Origin: Acidobacteria bacterium RIFCSPLOWO2_12_FULL_66_21
GTDB lineage: Bacteria; Acidobacteriota; Vicinamibacteria; Vicinamibacterales; 2-12-FULL-66-21
Assembly: GCA_001767455.1 (NCBI GenBank)
Contig: MELC01000071.1
Coordinates: forward strand, 32,555-96,554
Direction: 5' to 3'
Length of the DNA: 64,000 nucleotides
The stretch's first letter is position 1. Every line of letters starts with the position of its first letter. Both the position numbers and the translations under genes were made by a program. Under the pieces are notes generated by a model that was not told the origin of the DNA, did not search any database, and was given only the letters and a program-made list of their open reading frames with translations. Shown piece after piece: positions 6,934 through 18,269 of this stretch.

Positions 6934-9525
6934 TTACTGGGGGAGGCCAACACTGGCCAGGAGAGGCGGGAAGCGCCGGTCTGCGCGGAGCCGGTCGAAC
7001 CGTGGATCCACTTTCAGGTACTCGATCCAAGGATCGCGGAGGTCTCGCGCCCGCGCCAGCCACTCGAAGGCCCGGTCGGCATCACCCAGTCCGACGTAGA
7101 TGATTGCGACGCCGCCCGCGGCCGTGCTCTCGTTTGCGTTCGCACGACGTACCAGGTCGTCTCGAACCTTGAGCGCGTCAGCTCGCCGGCCGGCGACTGC
7201 GCGAATGTATCCTAAATCAGCCTGAAGCTCCAGATCCCGCGGGTCCTGCGGCGCCGCGCGTTCGGCTTCGGCGAGGGCCCGGCCGTACTGCCCCTGCAGC
7301 GCGTAGATCTCGGCGAGCTGCATGCGCGTCCGGGGATAGCCCTTGTCCATCGACAGCGCTTTCTGCACTTCCGCGAGCGCCTCGCCGTACTTGCGCTGGT
7401 GCATGAGGATCAGGCCGCGCAAGGTGATGGCGCCGGCCGACAGCGGGTCCTGCTCCACCGCCGTCGTGACTTCGGCGAGCGCCTCCGGCAGCCTGCCTTG
7501 CTTTGACAGAAACGACCCGTACCACCGGTGCGCGGACGCATTCGACGGCTTGAGCGCCAGGGCGCGCCGGAATTCCGTTTCAGCGGCGCTCCATTCGAAC
7601 CGCCGCATGCGGATGTACCCGATGGAGGCGTGGGCCTCGGCCACCGAGTCGTCCAGCGCCAGCGCCTGGGTCGCCGCCTTCAGCGCCGCCGCTTCCGCCT
7701 CGGCCCGCGGCATCATCTGGTACACGTGCAGAAGACTGTACGCGTCGGCGAGTCCGGCATACGCGCGCGCCGACTTCGGGTCGCGATCGATGGCCTCCTG
7801 GAAGTACTGGATACTCCGCTTGAGCCCTTCCTCCGTGCGCATGTTCCAGTAGTAGCGGCCGTGCAGGTAGAGATCGAATGCAGCGGGGTCCTGCGTCCCG
7901 CCACGGCCGGCGGCATCGGCGGCGAGCGCGCTCTGCTGCTGCTCGCTGAGGCGCAGGCTGATGCCCCGCGCCACCGCCTCCGCAATCCGGCTCTGAAGCG
8001 TCAGCACGTCGCCAAGCACGGCGTCGAAGGTCTGGTCCCAGATCTGCGTGTCGGTCCCGGCGTAGATCAGGCGCGCCTTGATGCGCACCTTTCTGCCAGC
8101 GATGTCGGCCTCGCCGCCCGGTCCGGGCTGCACGAACACCGACCCTTCGAGCACGGCATCGACGTTCAACGCCCGCGCGATGTCACGCAGCGGCTTCTTC
8201 GAGCCCTTGAACGAGGCCGCCGACGTGCGGGAGATGACGTTGACGCCATTGAGCCCGCCGAGCGTGCCGATCAGCTCGTCGGTCATGCCCTCGGCAAAAT
8301 AATCCTGGGCCGCGTTGCCGGACACGTTGGCGAGCGGCAGCACCGCGATCGAGCGAACGGCGCCGGCCGGCGCCCCCGCCGCCGGCGGCGTGGGCGAGGG
8401 CCACAGCCAGGCGGTGCCGGCCACGACCGCGATGGCCGCGGCGGCCATGAGCCCCGCGCGCCAGCCCGTCGCGCGCCGGCGGGTCTCCGGCTGCGGCCGA
8501 TCGACCAGACCGTCGTCGTGCAAGGCGCGCGCGAGATCGGCCTCGACTGCGCCGGCGCTTGCATACCGGCGGGCGGGATCGGCCGCGATCGCGCGGTCGA
8601 TCACGCGTACGAACGCGGACGGCAGATCCGGCCGTGCATCGCGCAGCGGCACGAGCTGCCCCTCGCTGTGTCTGGCGTGCAGCTCCTCCATCGTGGCCGC
8701 CCGCACCGGGAACAATCCCGTGACGAGCCGATACAAGAGCACGCCGAGACTGTACAGATCTGTTCCCTGGCTTGCCGGCGCGCCGGCGAGCAGCTCGGGC
8801 GCCAGGTAAAGCGGCGTCCCCGCGACACCGGGGGCCGTGGTGCTCTCGACCTCCCGCCCCGTCCCGAAATCCATCAGGACGATGCGGCCGCCCTTTTCGC
8901 GCATGACGTTCTGCGCCTTCACGTCGCGGTGCACGAGGCCCGCTGCATGAAGCGCCGCCAGCGCCCGGCACAGCTCCATGCCGATGGCCGCGGCTTCGCT
9001 CGCCCCGAGCGGACCGTGCGTGCGCACGTGCGATTCGAGCGTTTCGCCGTGCACCATCTCCATCCAGAGGCCGACACGCTTCTGGTGCTTCGCCACGCCG
9101 TAGACGGTGACGACGTTGGGATGACGCACGCGCGCCAGCAGCCGTCCTTCGGCGGTGATGCGCGAGGTCGTCGGATCGGCATCGTCCGGCTCGGCCCGAA
9201 GCAGCTTGAGCGCGACCTCGCGCTCGAGCTCCCGGTCCCACGCGCGAAACACGTCGGCGAACGCGCCCCCGCCGAGCCGCTCCAGCACCGACAGATGCCC
9301 CCACTCGCCGAGTGTTGGTACCGACAGTGATGGCATCCGGTGTGGCATCCGTACCGGCGCTTCCGGAAGGCTGCGATGCAGTTGGGACAGCGTGGCGACG
9401 ACGCGAAACTGGCGCACGACGTCGCGCTCGGCCGGCGTGGCTTGGGATTCCACGAGGTTCCAGTCGACCGGCACGCCGTCCGCGATCGATTCCGCCAGCG
9501 AGAGGAGAGATGTTTCAGACGCCAC
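6934..9525 (-). CDS. Ser/Thr protein kinase with membrane anchor and TPR output
   Basis: An 863-aa PknB-type kinase fusion. The kinase domain is at about 78-335: glycine loop GGGAFADVF (85-93), ATP lysine K107, catalytic HRDVKAQN (199-206) and DFG (219-221), with LAPE in the activation region, so it looks active. A single membrane segment lies at about 356-376. Then follows a TolB/CadC-like domain (IAVLPLANVSGNAAQDYF onward, to about 540) and a long TPR array to the C-terminus. Expected topology is cytosolic kinase, periplasmic TPR. Its start lies inside the 3' end of the sigma-factor gene (11-base overlap), and 53 bases separate it from the precursor-like gene, so one operon is likely. Substrate unknown. 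Confidence 0.9.
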   Translation of the reverse strand: MASETSLLSLAESIADGVPVDWNLVESQATPAERDVVRQFRVVATLSQLHRSLPEAPVRMPHRMPSLSVPTLGEWGHLSVLERLGGGAFADVFRAWDRELEREVALKLLRAEPDDADPTTSRITAEGRLLARVRHPNVVTVYGVAKHQKRVGLWMEMVHGETLESHVRTHGPLGASEAAAIGMELCRALAALHAAGLVHRDVKAQNVMREKGGRIVLMDFGTGREVESTTAPGVAGTPLYLAPELLAGAPASQGTDLYSLGVLLYRLVTGLFPVRAATMEELHARHSEGQLVPLRDARPDLPSAFVRVIDRAIAADPARRYASAGAVEADLARALHDDGLVDRPQPETRRRATGWRAGLMAAAAIAVVAGTAWLWPSPTPPAAGAPAGAVRSIAVLPLANVSGNAAQDYFAEGMTDELIGTLGGLNGVNVISRTSAASFKGSKKPLRDIARALNVDAVLEGSVFVQPGPGGEADIAGRKVRIKARLIYAGTDTQIWDQTFDAVLGDVLTLQSRIAEAVARGISLRLSEQQQSALAADAAGRGGTQDPAAFDLYLHGRYYWNMRTEEGLKRSIQYFQEAIDRDPKSARAYAGLADAYSLLHVYQMMPRAEAEAAALKAATQALALDDSVAEAHASIGYIRMRRFEWSAAETEFRRALALKPSNASAHRWYGSFLSKQGRLPEALAEVTTAVEQDPLSAGAITLRGLILMHQRKYGEALAEVQKALSMDKGYPRTRMQLAEIYALQGQYGRALAEAERAAPQDPRDLELQADLGYIRAVAGRRADALKVRDDLVRRANANESTAAGGVAIIYVGLGDADRAFEWLARARDLRDPWIEYLKVDPRFDRLRADRRFPPLLASVGLPQ

Positions 9526-10231
9526 GGGACATCTCCTGCGCGAGCCGCACGAGTGCGCGGCTCACCGCCATGCGCGCCGCGTCGGGCGAGGGCTTGTCGA
9601 GCGCCTCCGCCACCTCGTCGTACCCGGCATCCATTTCGACGCGGGTGACGATGGCCGCCCGATCCTCGGGTCGCAGTCGTGCGAGCGCGGCCTCGTACCG
9701 TTCGACAGCCTCCCTGCCGATGGCCTCGTCGAGCGGTGAGGCGTCGCTGCCCTCCTGGTTCTCGTCGAGTTCTGTCGTCGTTGGCCCCCGCCGGCTGCGG
9801 CGAACCTCGTCGCGGATCCGGTTCATCACGGCCTGCCGCAGGTAGGCCTGCAGCGCCCCCTCGTGCCGCGGCTCAAAGTGGTCCAACCGGTTGACCGCGC
9901 GGACGACGGTTTCCTGGACGAGATCGTCGGTGTCCATCAGATCGCGGGTCCACCGGGGCAGACGGCCGCTCGCCCACCGGCGCAGCGCGGGCAGACATCG
10001 AGTAAACAGCCGGTCGAGCGCCGCGCGGTCGCCGCTTTTCGCGCGCTGCACGAGGTCGACCGTCGACTCGAGACCGGAAGGCCGGAGCTCATCCATGGGT
10101 GTTGCTGGTGCCCGCAGTGACGACAGGGCGTCCGTATCATAAAGGTTCGCCTGCTGGGTTTGAAGCGTGATGTTCAGGCCGGTCAGCGCGATAGCCGGCA
10201 GCCAGACGCTTCCCATGGTGATCGGCCCCAT
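9515..10231 (-). CDS. ECF-like RNA polymerase sigma factor
   Basis: Region 2 is seen in DLVQRAKSGDRAALDRLF through the helix TDDLVQETVVRAV, then a linker and region 4 with LRPEDRAAIVTRVEMDAGYD and a recognition-helix area ending MAVSRALVRL. Family members are about 190 aa. ATG 10096 would give 193 aa, but ATG 10231 has a better Shine-Dalgarno (GAGGGG, 7 bases upstream), adding an unconserved 45-residue N-terminus; the start is therefore uncertain. It overlaps the kinase gene by 11 bases. Such sigma-kinase pairs are common in acidobacteria and planctomycetes; the kinase may control it. No anti-sigma factor is adjacent. Confidence 0.85.
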   Translation of the reverse strand: MGPITMGSVWLPAIALTGLNITLQTQQANLYDTDALSSLRAPATPMDELRPSGLESTVDLVQRAKSGDRAALDRLFTRCLPALRRWASGRLPRWTRDLMDTDDLVQETVVRAVNRLDHFEPRHEGALQAYLRQAVMNRIRDEVRRSRRGPTTTELDENQEGSDASPLDEAIGREAVERYEAALARLRPEDRAAIVTRVEMDAGYDEVAEALDKPSPDAARMAVSRALVRLAQEMSRGV

Positions 10232-10319
10232 ATCATCCCCTCACTACTCATAACGACGGAATCGGCCCGAAAGAACAGCCGCTGTTCGGACGGCAGACCG
10301 GCGGCGTTGTGGAGAGTAG

Positions 10320-11279
10320 ATGGGAATATCTCCCGTTGAAGGTGCGAGCAAGGCTATGGCCCTGATAACCGGACGGCGCGGGGGCCCGTATGAGCTGGAG
10401 GCCCTCATCGGCAAGGGCGGGTTGGGCGAGGTCTATCGCGCCCGCGATACGCAGCTCAATCGGCGTGTGGCGTTGAAATTCCTGGCGCCGGGACCGCCAG
10501 GGAACGAAGAGACCCTGGCGCGGTTCGGCCGCGAAGCGCGCACCGGGGCCCTTCTCAATCACCCGAACATCGTCGCCGTGTACGACGTCGGCACCCACGA
10601 CGGCGCACCATTCGTCGTCTCGGAACTGCTCGAGGGGCAGACGCTTCGCTCGGCCTTGAGCGCGGGAGCGCTTCCGGCCGACCTCGCCGTGCATTATGCG
10701 CGGCAGATGACGGAGGGACTCGTCGCCGCGCACGAGATCGGCGTCGTCCACCGCGACTTGAAGCCGGAGAACATCTTCATCACGGCCCTGAGCGTCGTCA
10801 AGATCCTCGACTTCGGCCTCGCCGGGCGCCGGCAGCAGGCGCTCGAGGAGTTGGAGGACACGTCGGTCGCGACCTGGCCGCACAACCTGCTGGGCACGGT
10901 GGGATACATGTCGCCCGAACAGATCCGCGGGCTGGCGCTCGACGAGCGGTCCGATCTGTTCAGCGTCGGCGTGATGCTGTTCGAGATGGTCTCGGGGGTG
11001 CCGCCGTTCTGGGCACGATCGCCGGTCGAGACGCTCAGCGCCATCCTGCAACAGGAGCCGCCGATGCTCCGGAGGTACTGCGACGCCGCGCCGGACCTGG
11101 AACGCATCATCCGCCACTGCCTCGTGAAGGATCGCGAGTACCGGTTCCAGTGCGCGCGCGATCTGCTCGTGAACCTGGAGCTCATCGCACCCGCCGGGTT
11201 GCAGGCGGGACGTAACCGGGATTTCGAAGTCAGTCCGATCCGGCCGGGCCTGGTGACGTCACTATTGAAGTTCATGTGA
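10320..11279 (+). CDS. Short soluble Ser/Thr protein kinase
   Basis: A 319-aa kinase consisting of little more than the catalytic domain. It has IGKGGLGEVYRARD (30-43), K53, HRDLKPEN (144-151), DFGLAG (164-169), and a MSPEQIRG activation/APE-type region. All catalytic residues are present, so it should be active. The C-terminus ends about 30 residues after the kinase fold, with no membrane segment or sensor domain, unlike the two neighbouring kinases. It is divergent from the sigma/kinase operon (start-to-start gap 88 bases), so the two may share a regulatory region. Start ATG 10320; ATG 10356 is a possible alternative. Confidence 0.87.
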   Translation: MGISPVEGASKAMALITGRRGGPYELEALIGKGGLGEVYRARDTQLNRRVALKFLAPGPPGNEETLARFGREARTGALLNHPNIVAVYDVGTHDGAPFVVSELLEGQTLRSALSAGALPADLAVHYARQMTEGLVAAHEIGVVHRDLKPENIFITALSVVKILDFGLAGRRQQALEELEDTSVATWPHNLLGTVGYMSPEQIRGLALDERSDLFSVGVMLFEMVSGVPPFWARSPVETLSAILQQEPPMLRRYCDAAPDLERIIRHCLVKDREYRFQCARDLLVNLELIAPAGLQAGRNRDFEVSPIRPGLVTSLLKFM

Positions 11280-11296
11280 GGAGCGGCTGACGCCGA

Positions 11297-11322
11297 TTCG
11301 CAGCTCGCAGCTCGCAGCTCGG
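11297..11322. repeat. GCAGCTC heptamer array
   Basis: Three to four perfect cagctcg units just after the kinase stop. The rest of 11323-11534 holds no convincing gene; a minus-strand 43-codon frame there was considered and not accepted. Confidence 0.7.
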
Positions 11323-11534
11323 GGCCGGGCGATCGGGGCTCACGTGGCCCCGTCTCTGGTCCGGCGACATTCGTTGTTGACCGCCCGGCGGCCACGATGG
11401 TTGACTCGGTCGCCAAGAGCTACCGTCTTCTTGCCTTCTTCTTTGACTTGTTCCTGTAGGGCGCGAGGATCTCCGGCACGGCAGGAATCGAGGGCTCTGT
11501 CCCGCCCGAGACGAACGAGAGCCGAAACGCGTTC

Positions 11535-11780
11535 TTGAGATCGACGCGCATGCTTCTGTGGTTTTCTAATCTCACGTGTTCATCGCCCGAAGCGCGTATC
11601 AACCTGGTTCGACATCTCGAAGAACATGGCTGCCAGCTGCTGCGCGAGGGTGGCAACCACACGATTCACGTGAATCGGGCCGCCAAGAAGACCTCCAGCG
11701 TCCCTCGCCGCAACGACATCAACAACGATCTCGCGAAGAAGATTTGCAAAGATCTTCTGGTGTCGCAGCCAGACGTCTAA
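11535..11780 (+). CDS. hicA: HicA-like mRNA interferase toxin, no HicB beside it
   Basis: Residues 23-81 match the HicA double-stranded-RNA-binding-like fold: LVRHLEEHGC, QLLREGGNHTIHVN with the catalytic-type His in GGNH, then VPRRNDINNDLAKKICKDL. HicA toxins cleave mRNA and are normally neutralised by HicB, encoded next door. No HicB frame is visible on either side: the downstream neighbour is a convergent kinase and upstream is repeat sequence. The first roughly 20 residues (MRSTRMLLWFSNLTCSSPEA) are not HicA-like; the usual start would be about three residues before NLVRHLE, but no start codon is there. ATG 11550 is an alternative. It may be a remnant or domesticated. Confidence 0.7.
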   Translation: MRSTRMLLWFSNLTCSSPEARINLVRHLEEHGCQLLREGGNHTIHVNRAAKKTSSVPRRNDINNDLAKKICKDLLVSQPDV

Positions 11781-11788
11781 CGCGCCGG

Positions 11789-13450
11789 TTAACGCGCGGC
11801 CGGCGTGAGTCTTGTCGCGTTGGCCCACCGAACCGACATCATGCCGGCCGTCGCGTTCAACCGGATGTTGGACGTGCCCTCGGCGCCGCTCAGCCTCCCG
11901 CTGAAGGCGATGCGCCGCCCGCGGGGCGACCACCTGGGCAGCGACGCGCGGTCGTGCAGACGGCGCGGCTCGCCGCCGTTCACCGCGACCACCATCAGTT
12001 GGCCCCTCTGCTCCGCGTTCTGGGGTCGGAGCTCCGTGGGTACGGTCGTGTAGGCCAGCTCGGTGCCGTCGGGCGACCACACCGGATTGAACCCCTCGCG
12101 CGTCACGCGCCGGACGGCCTCGCCCGTCCGACCCATCACAAAGATCCCCCCACTCTCCCGGCTCGAACGGAACGCGATCCGTTCCCCGTCGGGTGAAAAG
12201 GCCGGTTGCTCGTCGTCGGCGGGCGAATCCGCCGTGAGATTGATCGGGGTCTGGCCGCTGACGCTCTGCAGGTAGATGTCACGATTCCCGGCGCCTTCTC
12301 CTGTGTAGACGACCCACCTCCCATCCGGCGACAGACTGGCGAACAACTCGCCTCCAGGCTGCGACGTGAGCTGGTCGAAGGTCGCACGCACGGGCGGGGC
12401 ACTGGTGAGGTAATCGAATGGCCGCCACACGATCACCGATACAGCCGCTGCCAGCACGGAAAGACCGGCGACAACTCCAATTGCACGTCGGGGGCCCGGC
12501 CTCGGCCGCCGTTGAGGCGCAGGTGCCGGCACTGACACGAGTGCGTCGGACGCGATCTGTCGCTGCAGATCCTCAAGCTCGTTCCGCACGTCGAGAGCGG
12601 TCTGATAACGACGCATCGGCTCCTTGGCGAGGCAGCGGCGTACGATGCGGTCGAGGTCTGGCGGCAGGTCCGGCCTCAGCTGCGTGAGTGGCGTCGGCGC
12701 GTCCTTCAGGATCGACGAGATGATCGCGAATGCCGAATCCCCCTGAAACGGCCTGGTACCCGTCGCCATCTCGTAGAGCATGACCCCCAGCGAGAAAATG
12801 TCCGAGCGCGCGTCGACAGCCTTCCCTTCGGCCTGCTCGGGCGACATGTAGGCGGGCGTGCCCAAGACGCGCTGTTGCGCCGTCAACTGCTCGGTCGTGA
12901 CTACGCTCGGGTCGGGGCTTGCCTGCGCCTCCTGCCTGAGCCTTGCGAGGCCAAAGTCAAGGACCTTGACCCGTCCGTCGGCGCCGACCATGATGTTGGC
13001 CGGCTTCAGATCGCGATGGACGATGACGCGCTGATGCGCCGCGCTCATCGCGTCGGCGAGCGGCAGCGCGAACGTCAGCAGTGCCTCGAGCCGCAGCCCG
13101 CCCGCGGGGATCAGGTCGACGAGCGTTTTCCCCTCGATCAGCTCCATCGTGAGGAAGTGGATGCCGCGCAACTCCTCGACCGAGTAGATGGTGACGACGT
13201 TGGGATGATTGAGGGCGGCGATGGCCTGGGCCTCGCGCTGGAAGCGGTGTAGACGCTCCGGATCGCTGGCGAAAATCTCCGGTAGGATCTTGAGGGCCAC
13301 GTCACGCCGGAGCCTGGTGTCACGGGCGCGATACACGACACCCATCCCACCGGCACCGAGAGTGCTAACAATCTCGAAGTAGCCAAGCCGAGTACCAGCG
13401 CTCAGCGCCATTGGTGGTTCCGGAAACGGACTCCGACTTACTGTGGTCAA
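11789..13450 (-). CDS. Ser/Thr kinase with short PD40/TolB-like propeller
   Basis: A 553-aa PknB-type kinase. GAGGMGVVYRARD (32-44), K54, HRDLKPAN (145-152), DFGLAR (165-170) and a MSPEQAEG region indicate an active kinase. A membrane segment lies at about 318-340, then a periplasmic segment with PD40/WD40-like strands (SPDGRWVVYTGEG, FSPDGERIAFRS, WSPDGTELAYTT, WSPRGRRIAFSG). Relatives usually run to 800-900 aa with a full propeller; here only about four blades are present, so the protein is probably shortened at the C-terminus. ATG 13411 (MALSAGTRLG) is an alternative start closer to the usual domain edge. Confidence 0.87.
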   Translation of the reverse strand: MTTVSRSPFPEPPMALSAGTRLGYFEIVSTLGAGGMGVVYRARDTRLRRDVALKILPEIFASDPERLHRFQREAQAIAALNHPNVVTIYSVEELRGIHFLTMELIEGKTLVDLIPAGGLRLEALLTFALPLADAMSAAHQRVIVHRDLKPANIMVGADGRVKVLDFGLARLRQEAQASPDPSVVTTEQLTAQQRVLGTPAYMSPEQAEGKAVDARSDIFSLGVMLYEMATGTRPFQGDSAFAIISSILKDAPTPLTQLRPDLPPDLDRIVRRCLAKEPMRRYQTALDVRNELEDLQRQIASDALVSVPAPAPQRRPRPGPRRAIGVVAGLSVLAAAVSVIVWRPFDYLTSAPPVRATFDQLTSQPGGELFASLSPDGRWVVYTGEGAGNRDIYLQSVSGQTPINLTADSPADDEQPAFSPDGERIAFRSSRESGGIFVMGRTGEAVRRVTREGFNPVWSPDGTELAYTTVPTELRPQNAEQRGQLMVVAVNGGEPRRLHDRASLPRWSPRGRRIAFSGRLSGAEGTSNIRLNATAGMMSVRWANATRLTPAAR

Positions 13451-13618
13451 CTTCTTACTGATTAGACCGCTGGGCCCTGCTTGCAGCCATCGCGGGCGGC
13501 CGTGCAGGCACCTGAATGGGCGAATGAATTGCCGGGTGGTGACCCCAACGTCGCTATTCCTGCCACGCCCAGAAGGGCATCGCAGGCAGGATCTTCCACG
13601 TTGATGGCGGCGTCAGCG

Positions 13619-13714
13619 CCAATCGAGAATCGCCAATCCGTCGATCGTCAATCGCTAATCGGCAATCCGTCAGTCGGCATTCGGCAATCGGCAATCGGCA
13701 ATCGGCATTGCCGA
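13619..13714. repeat. GGCAATC heptamer array
   Basis: Degenerate to perfect heptamers (caatcga, gccaatc, ggcaatc, ggcattc) running right up to the stop codon of the minus-strand regulator at 13715. The last three units are identical. The rest of 13451-13618 shows no gene; it is the upstream region of the kinase gene. Confidence 0.8.
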
Positions 13715-15180
<1,466 letters not shown>

Positions 15181-15184
<4 letters not shown>

Positions 15185-18114
15185 GAGCGGTTCATCGCCC
15201 TGGGCGCCGAGGACATCCGGCCGCTCGCCCGCGGGAGGGTCAGCGAGAAGCGCGTCCCCTGGCCGACGGCGCTCTCGCAGCTCATCGTTCCGCCATGCTC
15301 CTGCACGATCCCGTAGGTAATCGACAGCCCGAGCCCCGTGCCCTTGCCGATGTCCTTCGTCGTGAAGAACGGGTCGTAGATGCGCGACAACTGCTCGGCC
15401 GGAATCCCCGACCCGGTATCCGCCACGTCGACCGACGCCTCGCGCTCGCCGCCGCGGGTCACGATCGTGAGCCACCCCCCCTTCGGCATCGCGTCGCGCG
15501 CGTTCAGGAACAGGTTCAGGAAGACCTGCTGCAGCTTGTACTCGATGCCCTGGACGATCGGCGCCTCGGCGCTCAGCTCCTTGCGCACCTGGATGCTGCC
15601 GGTGCGGAGCTGGTGCTCCAGCAGCGCGAGCACGTCGTTGATGACGGCGTTCAGGTCGACCGGACCGCTGTCGACCTGCGTCGGCCGCGCCAGGTTCAGG
15701 AGGCCGTTGACGATCTTCGCCGCGCGGAACGTCTGCCGCTCGATCTTCTCGAGCACCTTCGTCCGCGGATCGTCGGGCTCGGATCCCTGCAGCAGCATCT
15801 GCGTGAAGCTCGAGATGCCGGTGAGCGGCGTGTTCACCTCGTGCGCCACCCCCGCCGCCAGCAGGCCGATCGAGGCCATCTTCTCGGAAATCTGGAGCTG
15901 CTCTTCGAGCTGCACGCGCGCCGAGATGTCCTCGACGATCACGATCGTCCCGCCGATCGCGCCGTCCGACTCGCGCAGCGGCGTCGCCGCGAGGTTGACC
16001 AGAAGCCGCCGCGGGGGCTCGTGGCGGGTGGTCAGCGGAATCCGGTAGAACGCCGCGCCGTCCGGCGCGTCGCGGCGGCCCGAGCGCAACGCCTCGAGGA
16101 AGCTGTCGGGCAGGATCGCGTCGAGCGGCCGTCCGACGGCGTTTTCGTGGCGGACGCCGTACAGCTCCTCGAGCTGGCGGTTCCACCGGACGATGCGATC
16201 GTCGCGGTCCACGACCGCGAGGCCATCGTTCAGCGACTCGAGGATGTTCTCGCTGAACTCGCGCATCCGCTCGAGCTCGTCGGCTTTGACCCGCAGCTGG
16301 CGATACAGGCGGCCGTTCTCGAGCGCCGTCGCCGCCTGCGCCGCGACCGCGGAGAGCAGCGCCATGTCCTCGCTGCTCAGCGGCTCGGTGGTCGCCTTCC
16401 GGCCGAGCGCCATGACGGCGATCGTGCCTTCCTTCGACACGCACGGGATGAAATAGTGCACTCCGGCCTCGCGCCAGAACTCCCCCTCGCGCGCGTCGAT
16501 GCGCCGCTGGCCGAGCGGATCGTCGAGCCTGAGCGTGTGGCCCGATATCAGCCGCGTGCCGACGTCGGAGTCGCGCGGCAGGACCGGCGGCTCGCCCGCG
16601 AAACCGGCGTGCGCGACGGTGACGAACCCGCCGTCGCCGCCGAGCGGCGCGAGCAGCAGCGCCATGCGATCGACCACGAGCGTCTCGGTGACGCGATGCA
16701 CGAGCCGCTCGCTCAGCCGGAACAGATCGAGGTCGCTGTTCAGATCGCGCGCGAACCCGACGAGCGCGCGGCGGTAGTCGTAGCGATCGCGGTAATACAC
16801 GCGGTCGAGCGCCGTCTGGATCGCGTTCTTCACCGGACGCGAGAGCAGCACGACCACGAGCGTCGCGAGCAGCGCGATCACCGGGTTGGCGTTGTCGTTG
16901 CCGCGGAAGATCACCTGGCTCGCGAGCCACAGCAGCACGGCGTAGATCGCGGCAATCGCCGCGATCGCGGCCGAATACACGAGCGTCCGCTTGATGATCA
17001 CCTCGACGTCCATCAGGCGGTAGCGCACGATGGCCGAGGCGAACGCCAGCGGAACGAAACCGAGAAGCGCCGCCGTGAACTCCGCGCCCTTGAATGTCGC
17101 GAGCCCGAACGCCCACGGCAGCGCGTAGCCCAGGACAAACGGCAGCGCGCCCAGGGTGGTGCCGCCGACGATCCACCGAAGCTGGCGCCGCGCGGTCCCC
17201 GAGCGCACGCGGCCGAGCGCCCGGATCATGATCGCCAGCCCCGCGACGAGGCTCGCCGCAAGCACGACGTACTCGCTGCGCTCGATGAGCGTCAGGGACG
17301 TCGTCAACATCTGGCCGCGATCGGCGGCGCGGACCAGCACCGCGACGCGGGCGCCGCCCAGCAGGAGCGCCGGCAGATACAGCACCGGAATCAACGTGCG
17401 GCCGGAGTCGCTCCGCGCCCAGCTGTCGGTCCGTTCGGGAAACACGAGCGCGAAATGCAGGAACAGCGGCGGCAACAGCAGCATCGACGCGACGTCGCCC
17501 CAGTAGAAGACCTGGTCGAGCCGGTCGAGCCGCCCGCTGAAGGACAACGACAGCAGGCCGCACCAGGCGACCGTGAGCCACAGGAAATGCAGCGTCGCGG
17601 GATGGTCCGGGCGCCGCAGGCGCACGGCCGCGCCGACAAACAGCGTGAAGAGGCCGACACAGGCGAGGACGTAGTACAGGGCGTGCGCGCCGGACGGAAT
17701 CGGCGCGACCGCGAGCGCGAACACCTCCGCCGACTTCATCCGCAGGACGTTATAGGTCAGCGTCTGCCCGCCCGACGAGGCGTGCAAGGCCTCGACGACA
17801 TCGTCCGGCATCCGGATTTCCTGCCGATCGATCTGGAGGAGCACGTCGCCGGGCGCCACGCCCGCACGGGCGGCGGGAGTACCCGGGGCCACCTCGCGCG
17901 CGACGACTTCGCCTCCCTCGACGCCCCACAACACGCCGTCTTCCATCTCCGTCCAGGTCGCGCGGACGTAGATGTTGGCCGACGCCAGCGAGACAACGGC
18001 CACGACGATGGCGAGCTCCAGCACCAGCCGCAACAGGGCTCGACTTCGGTTTCCGGCGGTCAGCGTTGACTGGCGTGGTGACAAGAGTGAATGCCCGTGT
18101 GGTGAGGATAGCAA
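15181..18114 (-). CDS. Membrane sensor histidine kinase with PDZ, GAF and PAS domains
   Basis: A 977-aa sensor. Order: first membrane helix at about 27-47, PDZ-like domain (about 55-125, with APGTPAARAGVAPGDVLLQI), a cluster of about seven membrane helices, a GAF domain, a PAS domain (LNDGLAVVDRDDRIVRWN), then HisKA with phospho-acceptor H758 in AHEVNTPLTG, N box at about 868 and G1 box DTGSGIP at about 899. The extracytoplasmic PDZ suggests sensing of protein C-termini or misfolded envelope proteins, which is inference. Its stop overlaps the start of the NtrC-type regulator, its probable partner. Confidence 0.9.
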
Positions 18115-18136
18115 AGCCCGTTCCGAGATGGAACCG

Positions 18137-18169
18137 CTGTCGTGACAGTAAGTCCTTTGTTTATAAAGG
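18137..18169. promoter_or_regulatory. Two small palindromes upstream of the sensor kinase
   Basis: CTGTC-GT-GACAG (18137-18148) and CCTTT-N6-AAAGG (18154-18169) lie 23 to 55 bases upstream of the histidine-kinase start. They are in the position of an operator or promoter, but no known consensus was recognised. Confidence 0.3.
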
Positions 18170-18269
18170 CTTTTACCGCTACGACGGGCCTTGCCGACCC
18201 TGGTGGTCCAACGTGATGGACCCCCACTTCAATTTCCTGTATTCCTATGTTTCTTGTGGCTGTGCTGAA

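Noticed and set aside
11420-11551. Minus-strand 43-codon frame ending in a Lys/Arg-rich tail
   Set aside because: No ribosome site, no recognisable family, and overlap with the HicA start region; not enough to call a gene.
15295-18069. Long plus-strand frame opposite the histidine kinase
   Set aside because: High GC gives long antisense frames; its translation is Arg/Glu/Ala-rich without domains, whereas the minus strand has a complete kinase.
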